Source of the DNA: Pseudomonas asturiensis
GTDB lineage: Bacteria > Pseudomonadota > Gammaproteobacteria > Pseudomonadales > Pseudomonadaceae
NCBI RefSeq assembly: GCF_900143095.1
Contig: NZ_FRDA01000006.1
Span: 211,150 to 275,149 of the forward strand
Direction: 5' to 3'
DNA: 64,000 nucleotides
Part shown: piece by piece, positions 55,010 to 64,000 of the stretch
Position numbering within the stretch: position 1 is the first letter of the stretch
How the letters are laid out: every line of letters starts with the position of its first letter
Translations under genes and position numbers: made by a program
The notes under the pieces: model-generated
Told to the model about the DNA's origin: nothing
Database searches by the model: none
What the model saw: the letters and a program-made list of their open reading frames with translations, nothing else

Positions 55010-58000
55010 TTATTGCGGGTTCGCCCGGGTGCTGGAGAGCAGCGACTTCAGGTTGGCAGCCTTGGGCTTGACCAGCCAGAAGCGACGCAGGTAGTCGTCC
55101 AGGTTTTCCGCGAGGTTGCGACCCCATTCACTGTCGGTTTCTGCGACATACTCGTTCAGCACGCTCTGCAGGTGAGTGCGATAAGCCTCCATCGCCTCGC
55201 CGCTGATGCGCTGGATCTCAACCAGTTCGTGGTTGACGCGGTCAACGAACGTGTTGTCCTGATCGAGCACATAAGCGAAACCGCCTGTCATGCCGGAACC
55301 GAAGTTGTAACCGGTCTTGCCGAGTACGCAAACGAAACCACCCGTCATGTATTCGCAGCAGTGGTCGCCAGTGCCTTCCACAACTGTGTGGGCACCGGAG
55401 TTACGGACTGCGAAACGCTCGCCCGCAGTGCCCGCCGCGAACAGCTTGCCGCCGGTCGCGCCGTACAGGCAGGTGTTGCCGATGATTGCGCTTTCGTGGG
55501 TCTTGAACGGGCTGCCCTTGGGCGGCACGATCACCAGCTTGCCAGCGGTCATGCCTTTACCGACGTAGTCGTTGGCATCACCTTCCAGGTACATGTTCAG
55601 GCCGCCAGCGTTCCACACACCAAAGCTCTGACCGGCAGTGCCCTTGAAGCGGAAAGTGACCGGTGCGTTGTTCATGCCCTGGTTGCCGTGCAGGCGGGCG
55701 ATTTCGCCGGAGATGCGTGCGCCAATGGAACGGTCGCAGTTGCAGATATCCAGTTCGTACTCGCCGCCACTGAGGGCTTCGATGGCGGGCTTGGCCAGCT
55801 CGACCATCTTCTCGGCCAACAGCCCCTTGTCGAAGGGCGGGTTGCGGTCCACAAGGCTGAACTGAGGCTTGTCAGCCGGAATGTGGTCACTGCCCAGCAA
55901 TGGCGTCAGGTCCAGGTGCTGCTGCTTCTCGGTTTCACCCGGCAGCATTTCGAGCAGGTCGGTACGGCCGATCAGCTCTTCCAGCGAGCGCACGCCCAGT
56001 TTGGCCAGCCACTCGCGAGTCTCTTCAGCCACGTAGGTGAAGAAGTTGATCACCATGTCGACGGTGCCGATGTAGTGATCCTTGCGCAGCTTTTCGTTCT
56101 GGGTTGCAACGCCGGTAGCGCAGTTGTTCAGGTGGCAGATACGCAGGTATTTGCAGCCCAGCGCGATCATTGGCGCGGTCCCGAAGCCGAAGCTTTCGGC
56201 ACCCAGGATCGCTGCCTTGATCACGTCGAGGCCGGTTTTCAAGCCGCCGTCGGTTTGCACACGGACCTTGCCGCGCAGGTCGTTGCCGCGCAGGGTCTGG
56301 TGCGTTTCAGCCAGGCCCAGCTCCCACGGCGCGCCCGCGTATTTGATCGAGGTCAGCGGCGACGCACCGGTGCCGCCGTCATAACCGGAAATGGTGATCA
56401 GGTCGGCGTAGGCCTTGGCAACACCGGCCGCAATCGTGCCGACGCCCGCTTCTGCCACCAGCTTGACCGAGACCAGCGCGGCCGGGTTGACCTGCTTGAG
56501 GTCGAAAATCAGCTGCGACAAGTCTTCGATGGAATAGATGTCATGGTGCGGCGGCGGCGAAATCAGGGTCACGCCCGGCACTGCATAACGCAGCTTGGCG
56601 ATCAGACCGTTGACCTTGCCACCGGGCAATTGCCCGCCTTCGCCAGGCTTGGCGCCCTGGGCGACCTTGATCTGCAGCACGTCGGCGTTGACCAGGTATT
56701 CCGGCGTTACACCGAAACGACCTGTCGCGATCTGCTTGATCTTGGAGCTGCGGATGGTGCCGTAGCGCGCCGGGTCTTCGCCGCCTTCACCGGAGTTGGA
56801 GCGAGCGCCCAGGCGGTTCATGGCCTCGGCCAGTGCTTCATGCGCTTCAGGCGACAGTGCGCCCAGCGAGATACCGGCGGAGTCGAAACGCTTGAGGATC
56901 TCGGACAGCGGCTCGATGTCGTCGATGTTCAGCGGCTGGTCGAGGGTCTTGACCTGCAGCAGGTCGCGAATCATCGACACCGGACGCTTGTCCACCAGCG
57001 AAGTGTATTCCTTGAATTTGCTGTAGTCGCCCTGCTGTACAGCCGCTTGCAGGGTGCTGACCACGTCCGGGTTGTAGGCGTGGTATTCGCCACCGAACAC
57101 GAACTTGAGCAGACCGCCTTGCTGGATCGGCTTGCGCGGGCTCCAGGCTTCGGCAGCCAGGGCTTTCTGTTCGGCTTCGAGGTCCACGAAACGCGCGCCT
57201 TTCAGGCGGCTCGGCACACCACGGAAGCTGGTGTTGCAGACTTCTTCAGACAGGCCGATGGCTTCGAACAGCTGCGCACCACGGTAGGACGCAACGGTCG
57301 AGATGCCCATCTTGGACAGGATCTTGAGCAGGCCCTTGGTGATGCCTTTGCGGTAGTTCTTGAAGACTTCGTACAGATCGCCCAGCACTTCGCCAGTACG
57401 GATCAGATCGCCCAGCACTTCGTAGGCCAGGAACGGATAGACCGCCGAAGCGCCGAAACCGATCAGCACCGCGAAGTGATGCGGGTCACGGGCGGTCGCG
57501 GTCTCAACCAGAATGTTGCTGTCGCAACGCAGACCCTGCTCGGTCAGGCGGTGGTGAACCGCGCCAACCGCCAGCGAGGCGTGGACCGGCAGCTTGCCCG
57601 GTGCAATGTGACGATCGCTCAGCACGATCAGGGTATGACCGGAACGCACGGCTTCTTCGGCCTGATCGGCGACATTGCGCACAGCGGCTTCAAGGCCCAT
57701 CTGCTCGTCGTAGTTCAGGTCGATGATGTAGCGCTCGAAACCCGGACGCTCCAAGTTCATCAACGAGCGCCACTTGGCCGGAGAGATGACCGGCGAGCTG
57801 AGGATCACGCGCGAAGCGTGCTCAGGCGACTCCTGGAAAATGTTGCGCTCGGCACCGAGGCAGATTTCCAGCGACATGACGATGGCTTCGCGCAGCGGGT
57901 CGATTGGCGGGTTGGTGACCTGCGCAAACTGCTGGCGGAAGTAGTCGTATGGCGAGCGCACGCGACGCGACAGCACCGCCATCGGCGTGTCGTCACCCAT

Positions 58001-59455
58001 CGAACCCACGGCTTCCTGACCCTGCTCGCCCAGCGGACGCAGCACCTGATCACGCTCTTCGAACGTGACCTGGTACATCTTCATGTACTGCTTGAGCTGG
58101 TCGCTGTTATAGAAAGCCGAACCGTGGTCGTTGTCTTCCATGGTCGCCTGGATACGCAAGGCGTTCTTGCGCAGCCACTGCTTGTACGGATGACGCGACT
58201 TGAGGCGGTTGTCTATGGCGTCGGTGTCGAGAATCTGGCCGGTCTCGGTATCGACCGCGAAAATCTGGCCCGGACCGACACGGCCCTTGGCGATAACGTC
58301 TTCAGGCTTGTAGTCCCAGACGCCGATTTCCGACGCCAGGGTGATGTAACCGTTCTTGGTGGTGACCCAGCGCGCCGGGCGCAGGCCGTTACGGTCGAGC
58401 AGACAGACGGCGTGGCGACCTTCGGTCATCACGACACCGGCCGGGCCGTCCCACGGTTCCATGTGCATGGAGTTGTATTCATAGAACGCCCGCAGGTCGG
58501 GGTCCATGGTCTCAACGTTCTGCCACGCAGGCGGAATGATCATGCGCACGCCGCGGAACAGGTCGATACCGCCGGTCACCATCAGCTCCAGCATGTTGTC
58601 CATGCTCGATGAGTCGGAACCGACACGGTTGACCAGTGGCCCCAGTTCGTCCAGGTCCATCAGGTCGTTGGTGAACTTGGTGCGGCGCGCCTGGGCCCAG
58701 TTGCGGTTACCGGTAATGGTGTTGATCTCGCCGTTATGGGCGAGGAAGCGGAAAGGCTGAGCCAGCGGCCATTTCGGCAGGGTGTTGGTCGAGAAGCGCT
58801 GGTGGAACACGCAGATTGCGGTTTGCAGGCGCTCGTCGCTCAGGTCCGGGAAGAAGGCCGTGAGGTCGGCCGGCATCATCAGACCTTTGTAAATAATGGT
58901 CTTGTGGGAAAAGCTGCAGATGTAATGATCGGTGTCCGCCGCGTTGGCAACCGACGAGCGGCGACGGGCGCTGAACAGCTTGATCGCGAATTCCTGATCG
59001 CTCAGGCCTTCACCGCCGATGTAGACCTGCTCGATCTTCGGCAGACGCTCCAGCGCGAGACGGCCCAGCACGCTGGTGTCGATCGGCACCTGGCGCCAGC
59101 CCACCAGATCCAGGCCTTCGGCCAGGATTTCGCGGTTCATGTTTTCACGGGCCTCATCGGCCTTGGCGTCGTCCTGATTGAGGAACACCATGCCCACGGC
59201 ATATTGGCGGGGCAGATCGACGCCGAAGTGATCCTTGGCCATCGCGCGCAGGAAGCCGTCGGGCTTCTGAATCAGCAGACCACAACCGTCACCGGTCTTG
59301 CCGTCGGCGTTGATACCGCCGCGGTGGGTCATGCAGGTCAGGGCTTGGATAGCCGTCTGCAACAGGTGATGACTGGGCTCGCCTTGCATATGTGCGATCA
59401 GGCCGAAACCACAGTTATCCTTGAATTCATCTGGTTGGTACAGACCTGCTTTCAT
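55010..59455 (-). CDS. gltB: Glutamate synthase (NADPH) large subunit
   Basis: This 1481-residue enzyme converts glutamine and 2-oxoglutarate into two glutamates. The N-terminal class II amidotransferase has the nucleophile cysteine in [11 protein letters not shown], so about 14 residues are probably removed on maturation. The FMN/2-oxoglutarate domain includes [19 protein letters not shown], and cysteines of the 3Fe-4S cluster lie in [20 protein letters not shown]. The C-terminal beta-helix has the GGGXXG-like repeats. ATG at 59455 ([11 protein letters not shown]) was preferred over GTG two codons earlier. Confidence 0.97.
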   Translation of the reverse strand: MKAGLYQPDEFKDNCGFGLIAHMQGEPSHHLLQTAIQALTCMTHRGGINADGKTGDGCGLLIQKPDGFLRAMAKDHFGVDLPRQYAVGMVFLNQDDAKADEARENMNREILAEGLDLVGWRQVPIDTSVLGRLALERLPKIEQVYIGGEGLSDQEFAIKLFSARRRSSVANAADTDHYICSFSHKTIIYKGLMMPADLTAFFPDLSDERLQTAICVFHQRFSTNTLPKWPLAQPFRFLAHNGEINTITGNRNWAQARRTKFTNDLMDLDELGPLVNRVGSDSSSMDNMLELMVTGGIDLFRGVRMIIPPAWQNVETMDPDLRAFYEYNSMHMEPWDGPAGVVMTEGRHAVCLLDRNGLRPARWVTTKNGYITLASEIGVWDYKPEDVIAKGRVGPGQIFAVDTETGQILDTDAIDNRLKSRHPYKQWLRKNALRIQATMEDNDHGSAFYNSDQLKQYMKMYQVTFEERDQVLRPLGEQGQEAVGSMGDDTPMAVLSRRVRSPYDYFRQQFAQVTNPPIDPLREAIVMSLEICLGAERNIFQESPEHASRVILSSPVISPAKWRSLMNLERPGFERYIIDLNYDEQMGLEAAVRNVADQAEEAVRSGHTLIVLSDRHIAPGKLPVHASLAVGAVHHRLTEQGLRCDSNILVETATARDPHHFAVLIGFGASAVYPFLAYEVLGDLIRTGEVLGDLYEVFKNYRKGITKGLLKILSKMGISTVASYRGAQLFEAIGLSEEVCNTSFRGVPSRLKGARFVDLEAEQKALAAEAWSPRKPIQQGGLLKFVFGGEYHAYNPDVVSTLQAAVQQGDYSKFKEYTSLVDKRPVSMIRDLLQVKTLDQPLNIDDIEPLSEILKRFDSAGISLGALSPEAHEALAEAMNRLGARSNSGEGGEDPARYGTIRSSKIKQIATGRFGVTPEYLVNADVLQIKVAQGAKPGEGGQLPGGKVNGLIAKLRYAVPGVTLISPPPHHDIYSIEDLSQLIFDLKQVNPAALVSVKLVAEAGVGTIAAGVAKAYADLITISGYDGGTGASPLTSIKYAGAPWELGLAETHQTLRGNDLRGKVRVQTDGGLKTGLDVIKAAILGAESFGFGTAPMIALGCKYLRICHLNNCATGVATQNEKLRKDHYIGTVDMVINFFTYVAEETREWLAKLGVRSLEELIGRTDLLEMLPGETEKQQHLDLTPLLGSDHIPADKPQFSLVDRNPPFDKGLLAEKMVELAKPAIEALSGGEYELDICNCDRSIGARISGEIARLHGNQGMNNAPVTFRFKGTAGQSFGVWNAGGLNMYLEGDANDYVGKGMTAGKLVIVPPKGSPFKTHESAIIGNTCLYGATGGKLFAAGTAGERFAVRNSGAHTVVEGTGDHCCEYMTGGFVCVLGKTGYNFGSGMTGGFAYVLDQDNTFVDRVNHELVEIQRISGEAMEAYRTHLQSVLNEYVAETDSEWGRNLAENLDDYLRRFWLVKPKAANLKSLLSSTRANPQ

Positions 59456-59814
59456 AGACACTTTCTCACCAGGCTGCCTCTATGCGAGGCAAATTTCCTT
59501 TTAATTCAACGAATTACCTGACACGCCGAACGTACGCCGGCTTCGGACGGGCAAAACGGAGGTCATTGTACACAGCGATACTGGGGCTCACAAATTTAAC
59601 GACGATTGGTGGATAATCAATGTCGCAATTATGAAAGTTTTAAAGCGGGTCGCTGTGGTAGTCAAAGTATTTCTTGAAGAATCTGACTGAAGCGACTGAG
59701 ACTGCGGAGCGTTTGTAACGCAGACGCCACAAGGCGCGCCCCGAAAAGGCGGCGCGCTCAAGCGGGTAAAGTCAGGTTTGCCGGGTGAGCGGCCCGGATA
59801 GGGCCGCTGCGACT
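59456..59814. other. Intergenic region between damX and gltB
   Basis: No gene is seen. It holds the gltB promoter and leader on the right-to-left strand, and near the damX end an AGCGGCCC/GGGCCGCT hairpin (59788-59808) without a U-tract. Confidence 0.6.
59565..59593 (-). promoter_or_regulatory. Probable sigma-70 promoter of gltB
   Basis: On the minus strand TTGTGA (59593-59588) and TACAAT (59570-59565) are separated by exactly 17 bases. Transcription would start near 59558, giving a leader of about 100 bases. Confidence 0.6.
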
Positions 59815-61440
59815 TCAGCGAGTGGCGCCAAGCTCTTGTTGGATGCTGGCGACAGTACGAGGCCAAGGTTTACCAGCCTGAACCTTGGCTGGCAATACCT
59901 TGATGGCTGCCAGGGCGGCAGCACGGTCAGAAAAGTTACCGTAGGTCACCACATACAGCGGCTTGCCCTGCAGGGTTTTCTTGAAGTAGCGGTACTCGCC
60001 GCCCTGCTCCGCCACGTAGGCCTGAGCGGTGGCTTCGGAGCTGGTGCCGAGGATCTGCACCACGAAGTGACCAGGTGCCTGACCGCTGTACCAGTTGCCA
60101 CCGGCAGCAGGCTTGGCAGCAGCCGGTTTTTCGGCGGGCTTGGCGGCCGCAGCCGGCGCTGGCTTGGCGGTGGCCACCTGAGTCGGCGCAGGCGCAGGCT
60201 TGGCGGCTGGTGTGACAGGCGTTGCCGGTGTTGGCGCGGGTATCGAAGAGCGCGGCGTCTGCGCGGCAGCCTGACCAGCAGGAACGCCAGCAGGTGGCGC
60301 AGTGGTGGTCACGGTTGCAGGCTGAGCAGGCGAACCCATCGGCACTGCGTCTTCATCCGAGTCACCCGAGCCTGCGGCCTCGGCCAGAGGGCCGCGCATG
60401 ACAGGCTGCGAATTGCCGACCAGCGGCAACGGCATTGGCTGTGAATTGCCCGCGAACTCGATGGCCGGGCCACCGTTGTTCGACTGCTGAGCAGATGGCG
60501 TGCCCTGACCCAGAGGCAGTTGTGCCTGGGCAGAAGCAGGGGCATTGGCCGGTGTGCCTGTCTTGTCGCCACGACCCGGGATCAGCACAGCGGCTGCCAC
60601 GGCTACGATAACGACGGCACCCAGAGCCAATACGTGTTTTTTCGGCATGTTGAACCCCACACTTGGACGCTTGACCGCAGAACGACTTGCGATCATCGCC
60701 TCGATCATTGAATCGCGGGCCACCTGGTTGATCGCCCCAGGCCAGCCATCGGACTGTTCATGAATATCGGTGATCTGGTCGGCAGTAAACAATGCGATTC
60801 CTTGCCCTGCACCCTCCAGACGCTGAGCCAGATACTCCCGGGTTTCTTCTTCCGTATAAGGTTGCAGCTCGATGACGTGAAAGCGTTCGCCTTCGACGTC
60901 ACCCTGCATGTCGGCACACAGCTGATCGAGACGGTCGAGCAGCGATGGCTCGCCAAACAGGAACACGTGCGGACGCCCTTCCGGCGTACCCACAGCAAGA
61001 CCCAGCAACGCTTCGAGCGCCGAATCGCCAAGTTGTTCCGCGTCGTCAACCAGCAAATACACTTCCTGACCGGTCAGCCCCAACTGAACGACCTGCGACA
61101 GGATCGGCTGCATCTCGGCCTGGGCAACACTCAGCGCCTGGGCAACCTGCTGCAGCACACCGGCTGCATCGTTGGCGCCGCGTGCGGAAACGACCACGCT
61201 CTGAACCGATTGTTTATTGGTGCTTGCCACCAACGCCTGGCGCAGCAGGGTCTTGCCGCTGCCCTGAGGCCCGGTGACTGCCAGCAGCAGCTGGCTGTAA
61301 CGCGCCAGGTGGTGCAACTGGCCCAGCACGGGTTTGCGCTGGGCAGGGAAAAATTTGAAGCCAGGTACCCGCGCTGCAAAGGGGTCATGACTCAACTGGT
61401 AATGGCCGAGGAAGGCCTCGTCGGCGTGCAAACTAGTCAT
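59815..61440 (-). CDS. damX: DamX-like AAA/SPOR-domain cell division protein
   Basis: This 541-residue protein has an N-terminal ExeA-like ATPase (Walker A GPQGSGKT at 57-64, Walker B VYLLVDDAE at 127-135), one membrane helix (about 269-288), a long Pro/Ala-rich periplasmic linker, and a C-terminal SPOR domain (about 465-541, HFVVQILGTSSEATAQAYV) that binds septal peptidoglycan. It probably joins the division septum. The order aroK-aroB-damX is conserved widely. ATG at 61440 (MTSLHADEAF) lies 10 bases after the aroB stop. Confidence 0.88.
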   Translation of the reverse strand: MTSLHADEAFLGHYQLSHDPFAARVPGFKFFPAQRKPVLGQLHHLARYSQLLLAVTGPQGSGKTLLRQALVASTNKQSVQSVVVSARGANDAAGVLQQVAQALSVAQAEMQPILSQVVQLGLTGQEVYLLVDDAEQLGDSALEALLGLAVGTPEGRPHVFLFGEPSLLDRLDQLCADMQGDVEGERFHVIELQPYTEEETREYLAQRLEGAGQGIALFTADQITDIHEQSDGWPGAINQVARDSMIEAMIASRSAVKRPSVGFNMPKKHVLALGAVVIVAVAAAVLIPGRGDKTGTPANAPASAQAQLPLGQGTPSAQQSNNGGPAIEFAGNSQPMPLPLVGNSQPVMRGPLAEAAGSGDSDEDAVPMGSPAQPATVTTTAPPAGVPAGQAAAQTPRSSIPAPTPATPVTPAAKPAPAPTQVATAKPAPAAAAKPAEKPAAAKPAAGGNWYSGQAPGHFVVQILGTSSEATAQAYVAEQGGEYRYFKKTLQGKPLYVVTYGNFSDRAAALAAIKVLPAKVQAGKPWPRTVASIQQELGATR

Positions 61441-61450
61441 GGGTATTCCG

Positions 61451-62554
61451 TTAACCTCTAAGCTGATCCACCAGGGCGCGGTAATCCGCAACCAGGGTGG
61501 CCTGTAATACTTCTTTTGGATAATCGTCCGTGATAACCGCTTCACCCATCCGACGCAGCAGCACCAGCCGCAGGCGTCCGTCGATGACTTTCTTGTCGAT
61601 CGCCATGTGCTCGAGGAAATGCTCCTCGGTCATGTCCTGTGGTGGCACCACGGGCAGTCCGGCCCGCTGGAACAGCCGGATGCCACGGTCACGTTCCTGC
61701 GTGCTGATCCAGCCCAGGCGTGAGGACATTTCCAGCGCCATGACCGTACCGGCAGCAACCGCTTCGCCGTGAAGCCAGACACCATAGCCCATCTGCGTCT
61801 CGATGGCGTGACCGAATGTGTGACCCAGGTTCAGGGTCGCCCTGATACCCGACTCGCGCTCATCGGCACCGACCACCAGCGCCTTGGCGGCGCAGGAGCG
61901 CTCGATGGCTGTGGTCAACGCAGCCTGATCGAGCCCGCGCAAGGCGTCCATGTGCTCCTCGAGCCAGGTCAGGAACGGCTCATCGCAGATCAGTCCGTAT
62001 TTGATGACTTCGGCAAGCCCGGCGGACAGCTCACGCGCAGGCAGGGTATTGAGCGACGCGGTATCGATCAGCACGACACCTGGCTGGTAGAACGCACCCA
62101 CCATGTTCTTGCCCAGCGGATGGTTGATACCGGTCTTGCCACCCACTGACGAATCCACCTGTGACAACAGGGTGGTCGGAATCTGAATGAAGTTCACGCC
62201 GCGCTGGTAGCACGCGGCCGCGAACCCGGCCATGTCGCCGATTACACCGCCGCCCAGCGCGATCACGGTAGTACGGCGATCGTGACGGGCCGTTAGCAGG
62301 CCATCGAAAATGGTCTGCAGGGTTTCCCAGTTCTTGAAGGCCTCGCCATCGGGCAGCACGATCGGCAGCACGTTGTAGCCCGCCAATGTGCGGGTCAGTC
62401 GCTCCAGATACAGAGGTGCCACTGTCGTGTTGGACACGATAGCCACCTGGCGCCCGACGATGTGCGGGGCCAGCAGCTCAAGCCGATCCAGAAGGCCTTC
62501 GCCGATATGGATCGGATAGCTACGTTCACCAAGCTCGACCTTAAGTGTCTGCAT
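61451..62554 (-). CDS. aroB: 3-dehydroquinate synthase
   Basis: This 367-residue NAD- and metal-dependent enzyme closes the ring of DAHP to 3-dehydroquinate in the shikimate pathway. [19 protein letters not shown] (about 100-118), [21 protein letters not shown] and [11 protein letters not shown] (metal-binding histidines) are the active-site segments. ATG at 62554 ([13 protein letters not shown]) gives the family length. Confidence 0.96.
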   Translation of the reverse strand: MQTLKVELGERSYPIHIGEGLLDRLELLAPHIVGRQVAIVSNTTVAPLYLERLTRTLAGYNVLPIVLPDGEAFKNWETLQTIFDGLLTARHDRRTTVIALGGGVIGDMAGFAAACYQRGVNFIQIPTTLLSQVDSSVGGKTGINHPLGKNMVGAFYQPGVVLIDTASLNTLPARELSAGLAEVIKYGLICDEPFLTWLEEHMDALRGLDQAALTTAIERSCAAKALVVGADERESGIRATLNLGHTFGHAIETQMGYGVWLHGEAVAAGTVMALEMSSRLGWISTQERDRGIRLFQRAGLPVVPPQDMTEEHFLEHMAIDKKVIDGRLRLVLLRRMGEAVITDDYPKEVLQATLVADYRALVDQLRG

Positions 62555-62681
62555 GTGTCCCCACATTGATTACGGGTTGGGCGGTTGCACGCTTGCGTGC
62601 GTCAGGACAGCCATGCTCCGGGAGCCTGTACCGTCACTGTTTTTTAATGGTCGCCGAGGATAGCGCATTTTTGGCCGCGCT

Positions 62682-63200
62682 TTAACGGGGAGGAAGCTCG
62701 GCCAGACGCGCCAGAATATCCAGAACCACCATACGCGGCGGCCGTTCATCGGTTTCGACCACCAGATCGGCGATCTCTCTATACAAAGGGTCGCGAATTG
62801 CCAGCAGTTCACCCAGCACCCGGGCCGGGTCTGCCGTGCGCAGCAACGGACGATTGCGATCACGCGCCGTACGACCGACTTGCTGTTCAACAGAGGCGTG
62901 CAGGTACACCACGCGCCCGCCTGCATGCAGCGCCTGACGATTTTCGCTGCGCATGACGGCACCGCCGCCCGTTGCCAGGACAACGCCGTCGGCCTCGCAC
63001 AGTTCGGCAATCATCGCCTGCTCACGGTCGCGAAAGCCCGGCTCGCCTTCCTTGTCAAAAATCCAGGGAATATTGGCGCCCGTACGCAGCTCGATTTCCT
63101 TGTCGGAATCCTTGAACGGCAGTCGCAACTCTTTGGCAAGCAAACGGCCGATGGTGCTCTTGCCAGCACCCATCGGCCCCACAAGTATTAAATTTCGCAC
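62682..63200 (-). CDS. aroK: Shikimate kinase
   Basis: This 172-residue P-loop kinase phosphorylates shikimate with [12 protein letters not shown] (residues 8-16) is Walker A, DSDKEIE the metal/shikimate motif, and [12 protein letters not shown] the GGGxV substrate-binding segment. The start is GTG at 63200, four bases after the pilQ stop. It is followed by a 127-base gap before aroB. Confidence 0.95.
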   Translation of the reverse strand: MRNLILVGPMGAGKSTIGRLLAKELRLPFKDSDKEIELRTGANIPWIFDKEGEPGFRDREQAMIAELCEADGVVLATGGGAVMRSENRQALHAGGRVVYLHASVEQQVGRTARDRNRPLLRTADPARVLGELLAIRDPLYREIADLVVETDERPPRMVVLDILARLAELPPR

Positions 63201-63204
63201 AGAA

Positions 63205-64000
63205 TCAACGACTCACAGCAATCGCCTGGTTGTTCATGATACGCGGTGTCAGAAATACCAACAGCTCGGATTTTGCCTCTGATACCACGTCGCGCCTGAA
63301 AAGGCGGCCAAGATACGGCACATCACCGAGAAATGGCACTTTCTCTACAACTTTACTTTGCGTATTGGAGAACACACCGCCGATCACAATCGTCTCGCCG
63401 TCGGAAATCAGCACCTTGGCGTTGACCTCGTTTTTCTTGATCGGCGGCACACCCAGCACGGCATTGAGGTAGTCGGGCTCATCCTTGGTGACCTTGACTT
63501 CCATGATGATGCGGTTGTCCGGGGTGATCTGCGGGGTGACTTCCAGCGACAGGGACGCTTCCTTGAAGCTCACGGTCGTGGCGCCGCTGGAGCTGGATTC
63601 CTGATACGGAATCTCCGTGCCCTTGAGGATCTTGGCGGTTTCCTTGTCGGAGGTCACGACCTTGGGCTGGGAGACGATTTCGCCGTTGCCGGTTTTTTCC
63701 ATCGCGCTCAGTTCAAGGTCGAGCAGCGCGTTATTGGTCAGGAAGCCGATGCCAACGCCAGCCGTGGCATCGGGTGCTCCCAGATCCACGAAAGGAATAT
63801 TCGCGGTCAGGTCGTTCCCCGTATTGCCTGCCTCGTCGCCGTTATCATCGAGACCGCCAATGCTCCACTTGCGAGACCGATCGGTCCGGCCGCCCCAGCG
63901 CACGCCGATCTGCTTGTCGTAGTCGACGTTGGCCTCGACGATGCGCGCCTCGATCATGACCTGACGTACCGGAATGTCGAGCTGGGACACAATGCGGCGC
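63205..64000 (-). CDS. pilQ: Type IV pilus secretin PilQ, C-terminal part (runs off the window)
   Basis: Only the last 265 or so residues are inside the window; the gene continues past the right edge. [20 protein letters not shown] and VGWGF-type secretin segments are seen: [82 protein letters not shown] and [28 protein letters not shown] form the outer-membrane channel core. The protein makes the gated pore for type IV pili. Its stop lies four bases before the aroK start, matching pilQ-aroK linkage in Pseudomonas. Confidence 0.95.
   Translation of the reverse strand, partial: RRIVSQLDIPVRQVMIEARIVEANVDYDKQIGVRWGGRTDRSRKWSIGGLDDNGDEAGNTGNDLTANIPFVDLGAPDATAGVGIGFLTNNALLDLELSAMEKTGNGEIVSQPKVVTSDKETAKILKGTEIPYQESSSSGATTVSFKEASLSLEVTPQITPDNRIIMEVKVTKDEPDYLNAVLGVPPIKKNEVNAKVLISDGETIVIGGVFSNTQSKVVEKVPFLGDVPYLGRLFRRDVVSEAKSELLVFLTPRIMNNQAIAVSR

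Noticed and set aside
54971..58612. A 1213-codon open frame on the plus strand opposite gltB
   Set aside because: It lies wholly antisense to gltB, which carries all family motifs. Long open antisense frames are a known effect of high-GC codon use, and no domain is recognisable in it.

Overview
The window is a high-GC gammaproteobacterial chromosome segment that reads as Pseudomonas, most likely the P. syringae group. The grounds are: the order pilQ-aroK-aroB-damX-gltB-gltD next to hemE; a complete malonate decarboxylase cluster in the Pseudomonas order mdcABCDEGH-madLM-mdcR; an S-adenosylhomocysteine (SAH) riboswitch in front of ahcY; and many Pseudomonas-type REP palindromes between genes. 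The genus is well supported; the species group is inference. I see no tRNA, rRNA, CRISPR array, insertion sequence or prophage.

Layout. 1-5.9 kb: a five-gene operon for threonate/erythronate (C4 acid sugar) catabolism (ltnD, otnK, otnC, a GntP-type permease, otnI), preceded by an AT-rich region with a candidate operator and flanked by related REP-containing repeats. 5.9-9.1 kb: an acyl-CoA thioesterase, then the methyl-cycle genes ahcY (with promoter and SAH riboswitch) and metF. 9.2-19.5 kb: ordinary chromosomal genes: rhlE, a cytochrome b561-yceI pair, a flavin amine oxidase with a repetitive tail, bioA, rsmE and a hemolysin III-type membrane protein. 18.5-26.8 kb: the malonate locus. MdcA/C/D/E form the decarboxylase, MdcB/G make and attach its prosthetic group, MdcH loads malonyl, MadL/M import malonate, and MdcR (LysR type) presumably regulates. 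27-28.4 kb: an orphan PAAR protein and a lone ParA-type ATPase.

28.7-46.8 kb holds the accessory centrepiece: twenty co-directional, almost gapless genes that form an aryl polyene-type pigment cluster, related to the xanthomonadin/APE/flexirubin families. It encodes two acyl carrier proteins, three ketosynthase-family proteins, a ketoreductase, a stand-alone dehydratase plus a dehydratase domain fused to an acyl-CoA ligase, a thioesterase, an aromatic amino acid lyase likely to make the aryl starter, two acyltransferases, a glycosyltransferase, a halogenase-like flavoprotein, a methyltransferase, and export or envelope proteins (LolA-like, MMPL/RND, DUF3261-type lipoprotein and a polytopic antiporter-like protein). 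The proposed product is a membrane-anchored, possibly modified aryl polyene lipid.

46.8-53.4 kb: a divergent LysR/MFS pair, hemE, and a small secreted-enzyme island (exported amidase and trypsin-like lipoprotein). 53.5-64 kb: gltD and gltB (glutamate synthase), damX, aroB, aroK and the 3' end of pilQ, which runs off the right edge, all on the minus strand.

Start codons were chosen by eye from ribosome binding sites, family lengths and overlaps. Family assignments rest on recognised motifs and context; no database search was run.
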